A stretch of DNA of 39,669 nt from Deltaproteobacteria bacterium (GTDB taxonomy: Bacteria; Myxococcota_A; UBA9042; DTJE01; S145-11): contig WGCQ01000220.1 in NCBI GenBank assembly GCA_015493765.1, positions 1 through 39,669 of the forward strand. The letters run 5' to 3'. Position 1 is the first letter of the stretch. Every line of letters starts with the position of its first letter. Below are positions 8,438-16,824 of the stretch, piece after piece. The notes under the pieces are model-generated. The model was given only the letters and a program-made list of their open reading frames with translations, was not told the DNA's origin and ran no database searches. Position numbers and translations under genes: made by a program.

Positions 8438-8955
8438 TGGAGCGTTTGAGTGACGTCAAAAAGGCTGCAAAAGAGGATGTGAAGCCCGAAAGGCCTGAAA
8501 TTGAGCCGGAAGAGTATGCATTCATAGTACGTTACAGGACCAGGGATGGGCAGGTGCTTGAGGGTGAGTTCGTGAGTCATGTCCTGACTGTCCAGGAAAT
8601 GATAGAGGTTGGCAGGGCAAAGGCCGTGCTTTCAGGTGGCCGTCCCTGGGAGGCGATTGACCCTGATACCCGTACTTTGATCGAAGCCACAGCCACGTGC
8701 TCAGTGGCGTTGAAAAAGCAACCCGGGTGGTTTGATACCCTGGCCATGAAGGACCCTCAGATTCTGCTTGCCGTGTATGGCGAGATCCTGGCCCACGAGC
8801 AGCGCTTTTTTCGCACAGGCCTTCGAGAGGGCAAAGAGGACCAGAATGCAGGGATGGTGGAGATTGTTCCACTGGTACTCGAAGACCCACGGGAAGGATT
8901 GGAGCAAGACAAATCCGGCCCGAATTCTGGAGGACTGGTTCGCAGGTCTGGATAA
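8437..8955 (+). CDS. Tail assembly chaperone, short (G-type) product
   Basis: A 172-residue protein starting at ATG 8437, overlapping the tube stop. It follows the tube gene and precedes the tape measure gene, where phages encode the chaperone pair gpG and gpGT. Residues about 25-125 (EYAFIVRYRTRDGQVLEGEFV; LTVQEMIEVGRAKAVLSGG) resemble the G domain. After the T6 run at 8806-8811 the zero frame runs on to 8955 (RTGLREGKEDQNAG...) while another frame carries a more protein-like sequence to 9070. The short product is the zero-frame form. Confidence 0.75.
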   Translation: MERLSDVKKAAKEDVKPERPEIEPEEYAFIVRYRTRDGQVLEGEFVSHVLTVQEMIEVGRAKAVLSGGRPWEAIDPDTRTLIEATATCSVALKKQPGWFDTLAMKDPQILLAVYGEILAHEQRFFRTGLREGKEDQNAGMVEIVPLVLEDPREGLEQDKSGPNSGGLVRRSG

Positions 8956-9070
8956 GGAAACCTTTGCCCGCATCAGGCTTGAAATAGAAGAGCCATCAGG
9001 GCTTGATGACCCCGTAATAGCCGAACTGGAGAGAGAAATTGCCCACTCAAGTGGTAAAGACAGTCATTGA
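8437..9070 (+). CDS. Tail assembly chaperone, frameshifted (GT-type) product
   Basis: Zero-frame translation from 8437 reaches CGC TTT TTT CGC at 8803-8814. Reading then continues in the frame shifted by +1 (equivalently -2), giving FAQAFERAKRTRMQGWWRL... through ILEDWFAGLDKETFARIRLEI to a stop at 9070. A -2 slip would give about 211 residues, a +1 slip about 210. The downstream frame is open over the whole overlap, has no start codon with a Shine-Dalgarno site, and looks like a real T domain. Phage tail chaperones often use such frameshifts, commonly -1; Mu-type phages use -2. The shift itself is predicted, not shown. The interval here contains the shift, so a plain translation will not give this product. 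Confidence 0.65.
8806..8811 (+). promoter_or_regulatory. Slippery T6 run, probable programmed frameshift site
   Basis: Six T residues form two Phe codons (TTT TTT) in the zero frame of the chaperone gene, just where a second open frame becomes protein-like. Slipping back two bases after the second TTT, or skipping one base after the first, both put TTC GCA next. The site lies about 150 nt before the zero-frame stop. Confidence 0.55.
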
Positions 9071-10763
9071 GGTCGAGGCACGTACAGGCGGCCTGGACAG
9101 GATGCTGGCGAAACTGCGGGATGTGCAGGAAGCAGCAAAAGAGGTCACACGGTTTCCCGCAAGGTATGAGGAGGCCCAGAAAAAAACCGCTGCTGCACAA
9201 TCTTCCGTCAGAATGCCGTCAATCCACAATCTGGTCCAATCCTGGGTACAAAAGGTGGGGAAAAATCGTCCGGAAATAGCCGGCATTCTGGGATACGGAT
9301 ATGCCAAGGCCGAAGGTGCCTTCAACCAGGTGGTATCGCAGTACCTGCAATCCTCTGTAATGGAGGCACAGGCACTTTCAAGCGGCAACCTCAGCGGCAC
9401 TCTTGGTGGATTGCTGCAGGCCAGGACACAGAGGCAGGCTGCCATTATACATGGTGGGGCATCGGTCGGAGGCAGCCTTGTTGGTGCGGTTCTTGGCGGG
9501 GTAATAGGGGGTCCGGTTGGTGCTACTTTGGGTGCAGGAATTGGTGGGGCCATTGGAACCTTTGGGGGCCAGATTGGTACTGCCGGTCTGCTCAAACTCA
9601 CCACAATGCAAAGCGCCACATTGAGCCACCTGGAGCGGCTTATGGGACGTGCCGAGCGAATGCAGAGGTTGCAGTTTGCTGCCGTGAGATACGGTGCCGG
9701 ACGGATAGTTGGTCTTGAAGAGGCGAAGCAGTTTTCCGGGTTGGGTTACACTCCCACAGAGGCCCAGCAGGCACAGGTGTCCATACAGGCCGCATCGGGT
9801 ATGCAGCAAAGGTCCGTTGACCTGAGGACAGCGCTGCTACTTGCAAGGGCCTTTCCTTCACTACGGCCAGAAGTCATGGGAGGGTTCCTGCGGCAGTTTG
9901 GTGCCGGGATGGGCGGGGTATATGCTGGCGGTACCACCAGGGTCCTGACGGATGCGGTGCGTACAGGTGTGAGTCTGGGAATCGGAGTTGGAAGACTGCC
10001 TGAATACCTCCAGGAAATTGCAGGATATACTGGCAGGCTGGCCAGCATGGGTATCCACGTGGATGTTGGGGACCTTCTGAGGGTCCAAAGGAGACTCGGG
10101 GCGGCTGGAGAGCCCTTTGCAGGCACAAGGGGTTTGTATGTCAGTGGCAGGTTGCGGGATGTGTGGCTGCAATCAGCAAACATGCTTAATCCTGTGCCTT
10201 CCGGTGCTGTACAGGGCCTGATTGTGCAGGCAGCACTCCAGAGGGCGGGCGGGGATTGGTGGAAAGCCAGAAAATGGCTGACAGAGGCCAAACCTTCCGA
10301 GCGTCTGGAGGTCACAAAGGCCACACTATTGAGGTACCTGGGACCTGAATATGCAAGATTCGCACTGGCAGGTATGGGGCTTGGCCCCCGGCAGGCAGAG
10401 ACACTGGTTAAGGAAATACCTGCTGCTCCTGCCAGGGCCTCGCAGCAGACCTGGCTGGCAGGAGTCCGGAGTTCCGTCCAGAACCTGATGCAGGGCATGA
10501 CATCCTGGATGAGCAGGACCCAGTCGGAAACAGCAAAGGACCTGTGGGCAGCGACACATGACTTCCGCCAGGCAGGTCAGGACCTGGTGAAGATTACCCG
10601 CAGGCTGCTCAACCTGGTCAGCCAGCACGAGGCCGGTGCCATGGGTAAAGCGGAGGAGAGGCTGCAAGAACTCGCACCTCAGCCATCCAGACTGCCGGCA
10701 CATACACAGGCAGTGAGATATTCCACTGACCAGGCTACATTGGATGTGTTTGACGTTGACTAA
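9039..10763 (+). CDS. Tail tape measure protein
   Basis: The start is taken as TTG 9039, five bases after GGAGAG (9028-9033); a GTG at 9051 is the alternative. The 574-residue product lies right after the chaperone pair and before the hub gene, as tape measures do. It starts with a helical, charged region (1-110), has a glycine-rich hydrophobic stretch at about 139-184 (GGSLVGAVLGGVIGGPVGAT...) that could cross the host membrane, and continues with mostly helical sequence. Tape measure length sets tail length; at roughly 1.5 Å per residue this predicts a short tail of 80-90 nm. That number is an estimate from length alone. Confidence 0.82.
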   Translation: MPTQVVKTVIEVEARTGGLDRMLAKLRDVQEAAKEVTRFPARYEEAQKKTAAAQSSVRMPSIHNLVQSWVQKVGKNRPEIAGILGYGYAKAEGAFNQVVSQYLQSSVMEAQALSSGNLSGTLGGLLQARTQRQAAIIHGGASVGGSLVGAVLGGVIGGPVGATLGAGIGGAIGTFGGQIGTAGLLKLTTMQSATLSHLERLMGRAERMQRLQFAAVRYGAGRIVGLEEAKQFSGLGYTPTEAQQAQVSIQAASGMQQRSVDLRTALLLARAFPSLRPEVMGGFLRQFGAGMGGVYAGGTTRVLTDAVRTGVSLGIGVGRLPEYLQEIAGYTGRLASMGIHVDVGDLLRVQRRLGAAGEPFAGTRGLYVSGRLRDVWLQSANMLNPVPSGAVQGLIVQAALQRAGGDWWKARKWLTEAKPSERLEVTKATLLRYLGPEYARFALAGMGLGPRQAETLVKEIPAAPARASQQTWLAGVRSSVQNLMQGMTSWMSRTQSETAKDLWAATHDFRQAGQDLVKITRRLLNLVSQHEAGAMGKAEERLQELAPQPSRLPAHTQAVRYSTDQATLDVFDVD

Positions 10764-13069
10764 TGCTGTTGGATTTTAAAATATACCGGCAAAACGGGGA
10801 AGGGAAAGACCTGACAGACCACCTGGTATCCCTGAGCATATCCAAAGGACTCTATGCACCTGCCGGTGTGTGGGAGGCAGTGGTCCTCGGGAAGGGACCG
10901 GAAGATATCTCACCGGGTGACTGGGCAGAAATAAAGGCGGGAACCCGCAAACTGCTTGAAGGGATGGTGGACTCTGTCTCCTGGAGTATGCATGTGGATC
11001 CCCGTAGCGGGACGATTACCAGGGGCTGGAGGCTGCGTGGCAGGGATTGGGCCGCCCTGATGAGTGACGGGGTCATCAAGGTGATGCCTCTGTGGCAGAG
11101 TGCCGGGTCTATTGTGCGGGGAGTTTCAGGCACCACATCCGGCAGTGCAGTGGACAGCCAGATGAGCACAGACCTGCCAACGAGGGGCAAGCGCAGCACC
11201 ACCCCGAAGATTGCAGTGCTCACCAGAATCGGGCCAGACGAGGACAGTGCCCTGAGGGGCCTGAAGCAGCGCAACATATCCGTGCACTATCTGGTCTTTG
11301 ATGACCACGTTGTGCAGTTGTTTGATACGGATACCATCCCGCAGCTCATCAGTGAGGATGCGGATAAGTTTTTAATCGGCATAGGCATAGCCGGCTTTTC
11401 AGGCGGAGTAAAGAAAAGACTCAACAGACTGCTGGAAGATCTGGGAATAAAAGCCCAGCCTCTGCCCAGGTACAAAAAAGCAAAGGGAGACGAAGCCCTG
11501 GCCAATATGCTGTATCCCACGCTAAAGGATGCCTGGCTGAGTCTGAAGACGGCTTTTGAGATGCAGTTTGCGGGCTACAGACTGCACCTGGCAGAAACAT
11601 ATCGAAGTTTGCAGGACCAGAAAAAGGCCCTGGCCAGGGGTACGAGCACGGTCAGGGTGGACGAGGGACACTGCAGTATGCACAACTTCAGGCCTGCCCT
11701 GGCCTTTGATGTGTGGATGCAGGGTCCCGGAGGCAGGGTGTCCACACGGACGCAAGATGATAAGTGGGACTGGCTGGCGAGCAAGGGCCAGGAACTGGGA
11801 CTCAGGCCCGGTCGTAAATACATAAAGATCGGGACCTGGCCGGATGGGTCTGACCACATGGATACCCCTCACTTTGATGCGGGATTTATGGTGGACGATT
11901 TAAGTAAGGAACTTCTCACATCAGGAGGGTTTTCCTCCTGGGATCAGGTTGCAGAGGCTTTTCAAATGTCAGGGGACCTGAAGTGGGGCGGAAAACTGCC
12001 CCTTGAGGGGTTCAGCAGATTGTATGTCCTCACACAGGGCGAGGGATATGTGGCCTATTCCGACGCAATGGCCTTGTGGGGAGGCCAGAGCGTGGAGCCT
12101 GACCCGGGGGCATACGCAGAGGTCAAAGGCCTTGGTAAACAGGAACAACAGACCGAAAGTACAGGGTCAGGAGCGTCCTGGGTGCCAGGAGTCCTGGCAG
12201 GCAAAGACTACACCCGGCTATTGAGGATTGCCGGGGTTGCATCAGGCATGCCCGCATCCCGGGTCCTCCCTGATGTCGTGTATCTGCTGCTCGGCAGGGA
12301 TAATCCTGCCTTCAGGTGGGGCTATCATCCCGGCCGCAGGCAGTATCTGGCCGAATTCCTGAAAATGGATATAAAAATCAACGAAAAACCCTGGGGGCTG
12401 GGCACGATTGCAGGGCCGGGGGTAATCACTGTGGACAGGGTCATCAGGACCCTGGCAGGACCGCTCAATGAGGTGATCTACACATACGACGATGACAACA
12501 ATCCCCTGGTTCTGGTCAGACCCAGGCCCTATGCCGACCTTGATAACCTGCCGCAGTTCGTGCCTGAATATATCCGGTCCATGGAACTGGTGCGCTCCGG
12601 AGCCGAGCGGTGGAACTACTTTGCTGCCACATCAAGCTGGCTGGGTTATGTACCGGTGCCCTTTGCGGACCCTGGCGGCAGGTTTCCCCTGGTGGATGTG
12701 GATAGTGCCGCGAGGTTCGGATTACGCCCTCTGGAGGTGCAGCTTCCCTTTGTGGGGGCGGTGAATGAAGCAAAAGGTTGGACAAGACAATTGTGGGACC
12801 AGGAGGTGATGAACCCTGAGCAGTACTCGGGTACGGTGGTGGTGACCGGAGGGGCACCGGACAACTGGACCGGATGGGCCATTGTGATGGATACGGAATT
12901 CGGCCAGATCGTAGGCTACATCACCTCTGTGGATCACAGAATGGCGGTGGATACAACCAGGGGTACGGTGAGAACACAGACCACTATCGGGTTCGTACGG
13001 GCAAGACCGACGGAGAAGAAAAAACCGGCTGCACCACGACCCTATTACGAGCAAAAGGAGAGACCATGA
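10763..13069 (+). CDS. Tail hub protein with embedded M15-type peptidase and amidase-like region
   Basis: A 768-residue protein. Residues 1-135 and about 470-768 look like the two halves of a gpD/gp27-type tail hub (DRVIRTLAGPLNEVIYTYDD; LVLVRPRPYADL; AARFGLRPLEVQLP). Between them lie two extra segments. Residues about 145-235 (NISVHYLVFDDHVVQLFDTD, then KFLIGIGIAGFSGG) resemble the core of an N-acetylmuramoyl-L-alanine amidase (Amidase_2) but lack the second Zn-binding His, so this part may be dead. Residues about 250-380 look like an M15 peptidase: S305-x-H307 with D316 (SMHNFRPALAFDV) and H370 (HMDTPHFD) form a plausible Zn site. The hub would therefore carry its own cell-wall-cutting activity for entry. 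The ATGA stop overlaps the spike start at 13,066. Confidence 0.8.
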   Translation: MLLDFKIYRQNGEGKDLTDHLVSLSISKGLYAPAGVWEAVVLGKGPEDISPGDWAEIKAGTRKLLEGMVDSVSWSMHVDPRSGTITRGWRLRGRDWAALMSDGVIKVMPLWQSAGSIVRGVSGTTSGSAVDSQMSTDLPTRGKRSTTPKIAVLTRIGPDEDSALRGLKQRNISVHYLVFDDHVVQLFDTDTIPQLISEDADKFLIGIGIAGFSGGVKKRLNRLLEDLGIKAQPLPRYKKAKGDEALANMLYPTLKDAWLSLKTAFEMQFAGYRLHLAETYRSLQDQKKALARGTSTVRVDEGHCSMHNFRPALAFDVWMQGPGGRVSTRTQDDKWDWLASKGQELGLRPGRKYIKIGTWPDGSDHMDTPHFDAGFMVDDLSKELLTSGGFSSWDQVAEAFQMSGDLKWGGKLPLEGFSRLYVLTQGEGYVAYSDAMALWGGQSVEPDPGAYAEVKGLGKQEQQTESTGSGASWVPGVLAGKDYTRLLRIAGVASGMPASRVLPDVVYLLLGRDNPAFRWGYHPGRRQYLAEFLKMDIKINEKPWGLGTIAGPGVITVDRVIRTLAGPLNEVIYTYDDDNNPLVLVRPRPYADLDNLPQFVPEYIRSMELVRSGAERWNYFAATSSWLGYVPVPFADPGGRFPLVDVDSAARFGLRPLEVQLPFVGAVNEAKGWTRQLWDQEVMNPEQYSGTVVVTGGAPDNWTGWAIVMDTEFGQIVGYITSVDHRMAVDTTRGTVRTQTTIGFVRARPTEKKKPAAPRPYYEQKERP

Positions 13070-13800
13070 GGCCAGTGGTACAACACCCGGATGGCGCAGT
13101 GGCAACCCCGGGATTAACCAATCCCGCTGACCATAAAAGGGGCATGAGAGCAGTAGGGGTGCTCATAACCGGTATTGTCCTGCATACGTATCCTGATGAT
13201 GAGAATGCACCCGTGCGTGGTGTGACCTGTGATGTGCTTACAGAGGTGGGAACAACCCTCAAACAGGTCCCTGTACTTCAGCACGGGGGCACAGAGGATG
13301 CGGCTCTGTGGTATCCGAAAGCGTCGAGTAATCCTGACCCTGCCAGGGCAATGCAGAACCCGGACGGCGAACGGGTTATTGTGGCCTACACCATGGGAGG
13401 GATGCCTGTGATCATCGGGGCCATGCAAAGCCATGGTCCCGCATTGCCAAAGGCTGAGTACGAAGACCAGAAGCCCGATGGGACATCACACCCCGCGGTG
13501 GCTGTACCGTACAGCAGGATGCTGGTGCACAGAGGGACAAAGATCGTAATTGACTCCGATGGTAATGTGGCGGTGGACTTTTCCGATTCCGGGGCAAAAC
13601 TGTACGTCCGGGCGGATGGCGGCGCGAGATTTAATTTCGGGGATGGGTATCTTGATCTGTCAGATGGACGGTTGGTGATTCATGCATCCAGGATGGAAGT
13701 GAAAGAGCCCGGAGGTGGTATGGTTGTAACCACAAACCATTTCTGTCCGTTTCTGGGCGGTCCGCATACGCAGGGTTCACCCAAAATAAAGGTGGTGTGA
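13066..13800 (+). CDS. Baseplate spike protein, gpV/gp5-like
   Basis: The ATG at 13,066 overlaps the hub stop and follows AGGAG at 13,056-13,060. An upstream in-frame opening to 12,874 lacks such a site. The 244-residue product has an N-terminal OB-fold-like part (MRAVGVLITGIVLHTYPDD; RGVTCDVLTEVGTTLKQVPVL) and GERVIVAYTMGGMPVIIGAM, a typical spike OB-fold segment. The C-terminal part (about 150-235) has short repetitive strands (GTKIVIDSDGNVAVDFSDSG, YLDLSDGRLVIHA), as in the triangular beta-helix of the spike needle. It follows the hub, its known partner. Confidence 0.8.
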   Translation: MRPVVQHPDGAVATPGLTNPADHKRGMRAVGVLITGIVLHTYPDDENAPVRGVTCDVLTEVGTTLKQVPVLQHGGTEDAALWYPKASSNPDPARAMQNPDGERVIVAYTMGGMPVIIGAMQSHGPALPKAEYEDQKPDGTSHPAVAVPYSRMLVHRGTKIVIDSDGNVAVDFSDSGAKLYVRADGGARFNFGDGYLDLSDGRLVIHASRMEVKEPGGGMVVTTNHFCPFLGGPHTQGSPKIKVV

Positions 13801-14060
13801 TGCTGGGAACCACTGACGAAGTTGACCGGATTGTCAGTACGGTAAAACAGAAAATCGAAGACAAGGCAAAGGCCGACGGCTTTAACCTGTCATTGAATGA
13901 CTCGCAGATGGAGGTCATCAGGAACATGGCCGAGGCAATCCTGGAGGTAATCAGGGAGCATACAATACACGTCACCACGACTGTTACAGGTACGTGCACC
14001 TGCGGGAGCACTACCGGGACAGTTACTGGCAGTGGTGACGGGACAGCGGAGTTTACATGA
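13800..14060 (+). CDS. Small baseplate-region protein, unknown
   Basis: The ATG at 13,800 overlaps the spike stop (13,798-13,800). An in-frame GTG at 13,797 is less likely. The 86-residue product has a helical N-terminal half (EVDRIVSTVKQKIEDKAKADG; MEVIRNMAEAILEVIREHT) and a Thr/Gly/Cys-rich tail (TCTCGSTTGTVTG). The tail resembles the short strands of a spike extension but lacks a PAAR-type metal motif that I can see. It sits between the spike and the wedge fusion, so it is likely to belong to the baseplate. The function is unknown. Confidence 0.55.
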   Translation: MLGTTDEVDRIVSTVKQKIEDKAKADGFNLSLNDSQMEVIRNMAEAILEVIREHTIHVTTTVTGTCTCGSTTGTVTGSGDGTAEFT

Positions 14061-15529
14061 GGTCTGAATATCTGCTCAACACAAAGGATACGGACCTGCT
14101 CATTCCCTGGGTGGAGGATGTGTCTGTTGAGTGGGAAAATGCCGTGGATGTATCCTTCACCTACCGCGATGTGGTGGTGCAACGCTCAGGTGTCAGGACA
14201 GCACAGATCCGGCTTGCGGGGAGTGCCGGGCCTCTGTCCGTATATATGAAAGGCCGTAAGGCCCTGGCAGACCCATGGGTGATGCTGGGCAAGGTGAAGG
14301 ATGCGCTTGAGGAGTGGGGAGAGAGTAGTGACCGAAGCCTTGCTCTTTACTCGTTGGCCGAAGACTGGGCCTTCGATGTGGTCCCGCTTGGCTATTCGTT
14401 CCGCAGGGGCACCAACTCCAGGCTCAGCGTGGATTATGACCTGCGATTTCGGGTGCTGCGTGGACTGGAGCCACGAAGCCTGGCCGCACAGGCGCAAAAA
14501 TTATCAAAACCCGGGAAGCCCTGTAATTTTGACTGCAAGATGAAGAAACTCAGGTCCAATGCGGACAGGATAAAGAAAAAAATAAAGCGGATTAAGGCCC
14601 ATATAGAGGCAATAAAGCAAAAAATCCACCAGGTGGAGGCTATGGTTGATGCGTACATCAGCATTGCCCAGGATGTGGCGGATATGGTGCTGGACAGTGT
14701 AAGGACGCTGAGGGACCTTTTGCACATGCCCGAACGGTTATTCAGGAGGATGCAGACCGTATGGGGCACCCTTCATGAGGCCTACCTGGAGGCAAAACAG
14801 ACCACCGTGGGATACTACAGGCGGCTGATGGGGGAAGGAAGGCCGGATGATGCAGCAGAGATCAGAACGCTCACCCAAAGCCTGACAGAGGTTCAGGATG
14901 CCTCGGACGAGGCAGTAGCATTGCTGAGGCAGACCCGGGGACAACCCGGTGTGATTCGGGTTGAGGCCATAAGACCGGGGGAGGACATCGTTGGTTTTGC
15001 GATGCGCACCACCGGGGACCCTGAAGCATGGAAACAGGTCGTTTCCCTGAATGGGCTCATACCGCCTTTTGTGAGTGATGCAGGACTGCCGGGGACCGTA
15101 AGGCCAGGGGATATACTGAAGGCGCCGGGGGACGTAAAGGCAAGCGATGCACGCCCATTGGACAGGGCAATGCTGGCAATGATCTACGGAAGGGACCTGC
15201 GGCTTGCAAAGGGGGATCTGGTATGGCAGGGGGATGACCTGGGCGTAGTGACCGGGGTGAATAATGTGGTCCAGTCCATCAGTATCAGATTGTCCACACC
15301 CAAGGGGAGTAACCTGCTATACCCATGGCTGGGACTGCCAGCCCGTGTAGGGGATGGTCTGGACCTGGCCACATACGGAAGATTCTCAAGGGAGTTTGCA
15401 GCCCAGATCCTGTCTGATGACAGGGTCGATAAGATAGAAGACCTCAATATCCGGGACACGGGGGATGGAGTAAGGGCAACGGCCGGAGTGGTACTCAAGG
15501 ACGGAACAAGACTGGAGGCAACAGCATGA
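14057..15529 (+). CDS. Tube-initiator/LysM/gp25-like fusion (baseplate protein)
   Basis: A 490-residue protein starting at ATG 14,057. Residues 1-140 are beta-rich and tail-tube-like (DVSFTYRDVVVQRSGVRTAQI; RLSVDYDLRFRVLRGLEP). Residues about 160-245 are strongly basic and form a predicted coiled coil (RIKKKIKRIKAHIEAIKQKI). Residues about 300-358 look like LysM (VEAIRPGEDIVGFAMRTTGD; TVRPGDILKAPG). Residues about 370-490 look like gp25/W sheath initiator (SNLLYPWLGLPARVGDGLDL; FSREFAAQILSDDRVDKIEDL; VLKDGTRLEATA). In T4 and injection systems these roles belong to separate proteins: gp54/Afp7-type initiator with LysM, and gp25. Here they seem to be one chain. Confidence 0.7.
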   Translation: MRSEYLLNTKDTDLLIPWVEDVSVEWENAVDVSFTYRDVVVQRSGVRTAQIRLAGSAGPLSVYMKGRKALADPWVMLGKVKDALEEWGESSDRSLALYSLAEDWAFDVVPLGYSFRRGTNSRLSVDYDLRFRVLRGLEPRSLAAQAQKLSKPGKPCNFDCKMKKLRSNADRIKKKIKRIKAHIEAIKQKIHQVEAMVDAYISIAQDVADMVLDSVRTLRDLLHMPERLFRRMQTVWGTLHEAYLEAKQTTVGYYRRLMGEGRPDDAAEIRTLTQSLTEVQDASDEAVALLRQTRGQPGVIRVEAIRPGEDIVGFAMRTTGDPEAWKQVVSLNGLIPPFVSDAGLPGTVRPGDILKAPGDVKASDARPLDRAMLAMIYGRDLRLAKGDLVWQGDDLGVVTGVNNVVQSISIRLSTPKGSNLLYPWLGLPARVGDGLDLATYGRFSREFAAQILSDDRVDKIEDLNIRDTGDGVRATAGVVLKDGTRLEATA

Positions 15530-16824
15530 GGGACGCCCGGCAGATAAAGGACGAGATTGTTGCAAGGCTGCTTGCGGCAACGGACATTACGGACATCAGG
15601 CCCGGGAGTGTGGCCGACCAGATCGTGGGGGCGATTGCCGCGGTGCTTGAGCAGGCCTATCTGGATATCGAGACCCTGAAGGACCTGTACTACTTTGATC
15701 GGCTGCACGCAGAGGAACTGGATGCAAGGGCTGCGGATATCCTGCCGGATGGTATGGAAAGACAAGAGGCAAGCAGAAGCCAGTCCCCTGCAGTGGTGGT
15801 GGTACGTAAAGAGGCCGGGAATGCCCTGGATATTCAGGATGGTATGGTACTGATAGAGTACCAGGGGCATCAATATCAAAACACAACCACAGTCCACTTT
15901 GATGCCGGAGAAACAAAATCAGGACCTGTCGGTTTCATTGCCCTTGAGCCCGGGAGTAACGGTAATCTGCCAGCAGGTACGACCTTCAAAGTGGTGTCCC
16001 CCGAGGGGATGCGGGAAGCATACTGCAACATGCCCTTTACGGGAGGCACGGACAGAGAGTCTGACGAGGCATTTCGGGCCAGAATCCGCGAGTATGCCAG
16101 GGGGCTGCACACGGCGACGGTCTATGCCCTGCAAAACGCAATCCGGAACCAGGAGTTTGCCTCTGGCAGGGTGAGGTTTGCAAGACTGGTTGAGTCATCC
16201 GGCGGGGTTACGATCTGGATCGATGATGGAAGCGGGAATCTGGATATGACCCGCAGCGCCACGGACGAAGAAAAAACGATCTGCGAACCCTGCGGAACAA
16301 CAAATTTTCTGTGGCTGCCTGTGTGGCCAATCAAAGAGGACGGAGGATTCACCGTATATGCAGACAGCACGGCCTATGCAATAGAAAACCTGGGATGGGA
16401 ACCCCAGTGGGGCAGGATAGAATTGCCCGGTAACGAAACAATTTCAAAGGCCTATGTGGATGGCAGCCTGAGCATCTATCTGGGGCTCGTGGCAGAGGTC
16501 CAGAAAGCGGTTGAGGCTGTCAGACCGGCAGGCATACCGGTAAGGGTCCTGCCCGCACAACGGAGGGGGGTGAGCATAAAGGTTCACGTGCTGTACGAGC
16601 AGGGTACGGATGTACCGGGTACTGCAACAAAAATCGAGCAGGCCATAACGGACTACGTGAACAACCTGGACATCGGAGAGCCGCTTTACCTTTCCTCCCT
16701 GATAGCCGTGGCCCGAATGGACGGTGTGGAGACCGTGCGCAGTGTACTGGTAAACGATAATCAGCAGGACATCAGACCTGCGATGAACGAAGTCGTACGA
16801 ATCGACAGTGTGGAGGTGATATGA
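15526..16824 (+). CDS. Baseplate wedge protein J
   Basis: A 432-residue protein starting at ATG 15,526 after GGAGG at 15,514-15,518. It has the main features of the baseplate_J family: N-terminal helices (DIRPGSVADQIVGAIAAVLEQ; LHAEELDARAADIL), the central GPVGFIALEPGSNGNLPAGT block (about 133-152) and the GGTDRESDEAFRARI segment (about 173-187). The C-terminus ends in VRIDSVEVI. The protein forms part of the wedge that surrounds the hub and links to the sheath initiator. It directly follows the gp25-like gene, as in P2- and Mu-like phages. Confidence 0.9.
   Translation: MRDARQIKDEIVARLLAATDITDIRPGSVADQIVGAIAAVLEQAYLDIETLKDLYYFDRLHAEELDARAADILPDGMERQEASRSQSPAVVVVRKEAGNALDIQDGMVLIEYQGHQYQNTTTVHFDAGETKSGPVGFIALEPGSNGNLPAGTTFKVVSPEGMREAYCNMPFTGGTDRESDEAFRARIREYARGLHTATVYALQNAIRNQEFASGRVRFARLVESSGGVTIWIDDGSGNLDMTRSATDEEKTICEPCGTTNFLWLPVWPIKEDGGFTVYADSTAYAIENLGWEPQWGRIELPGNETISKAYVDGSLSIYLGLVAEVQKAVEAVRPAGIPVRVLPAQRRGVSIKVHVLYEQGTDVPGTATKIEQAITDYVNNLDIGEPLYLSSLIAVARMDGVETVRSVLVNDNQQDIRPAMNEVVRIDSVEVI

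Noticed and set aside
12874-13065. Upstream extension of the spike gene
   Set aside because: The extra residues are hub sequence read in another frame; the ATG at 13,066 has a good Shine-Dalgarno site and the usual ATGA overlap.
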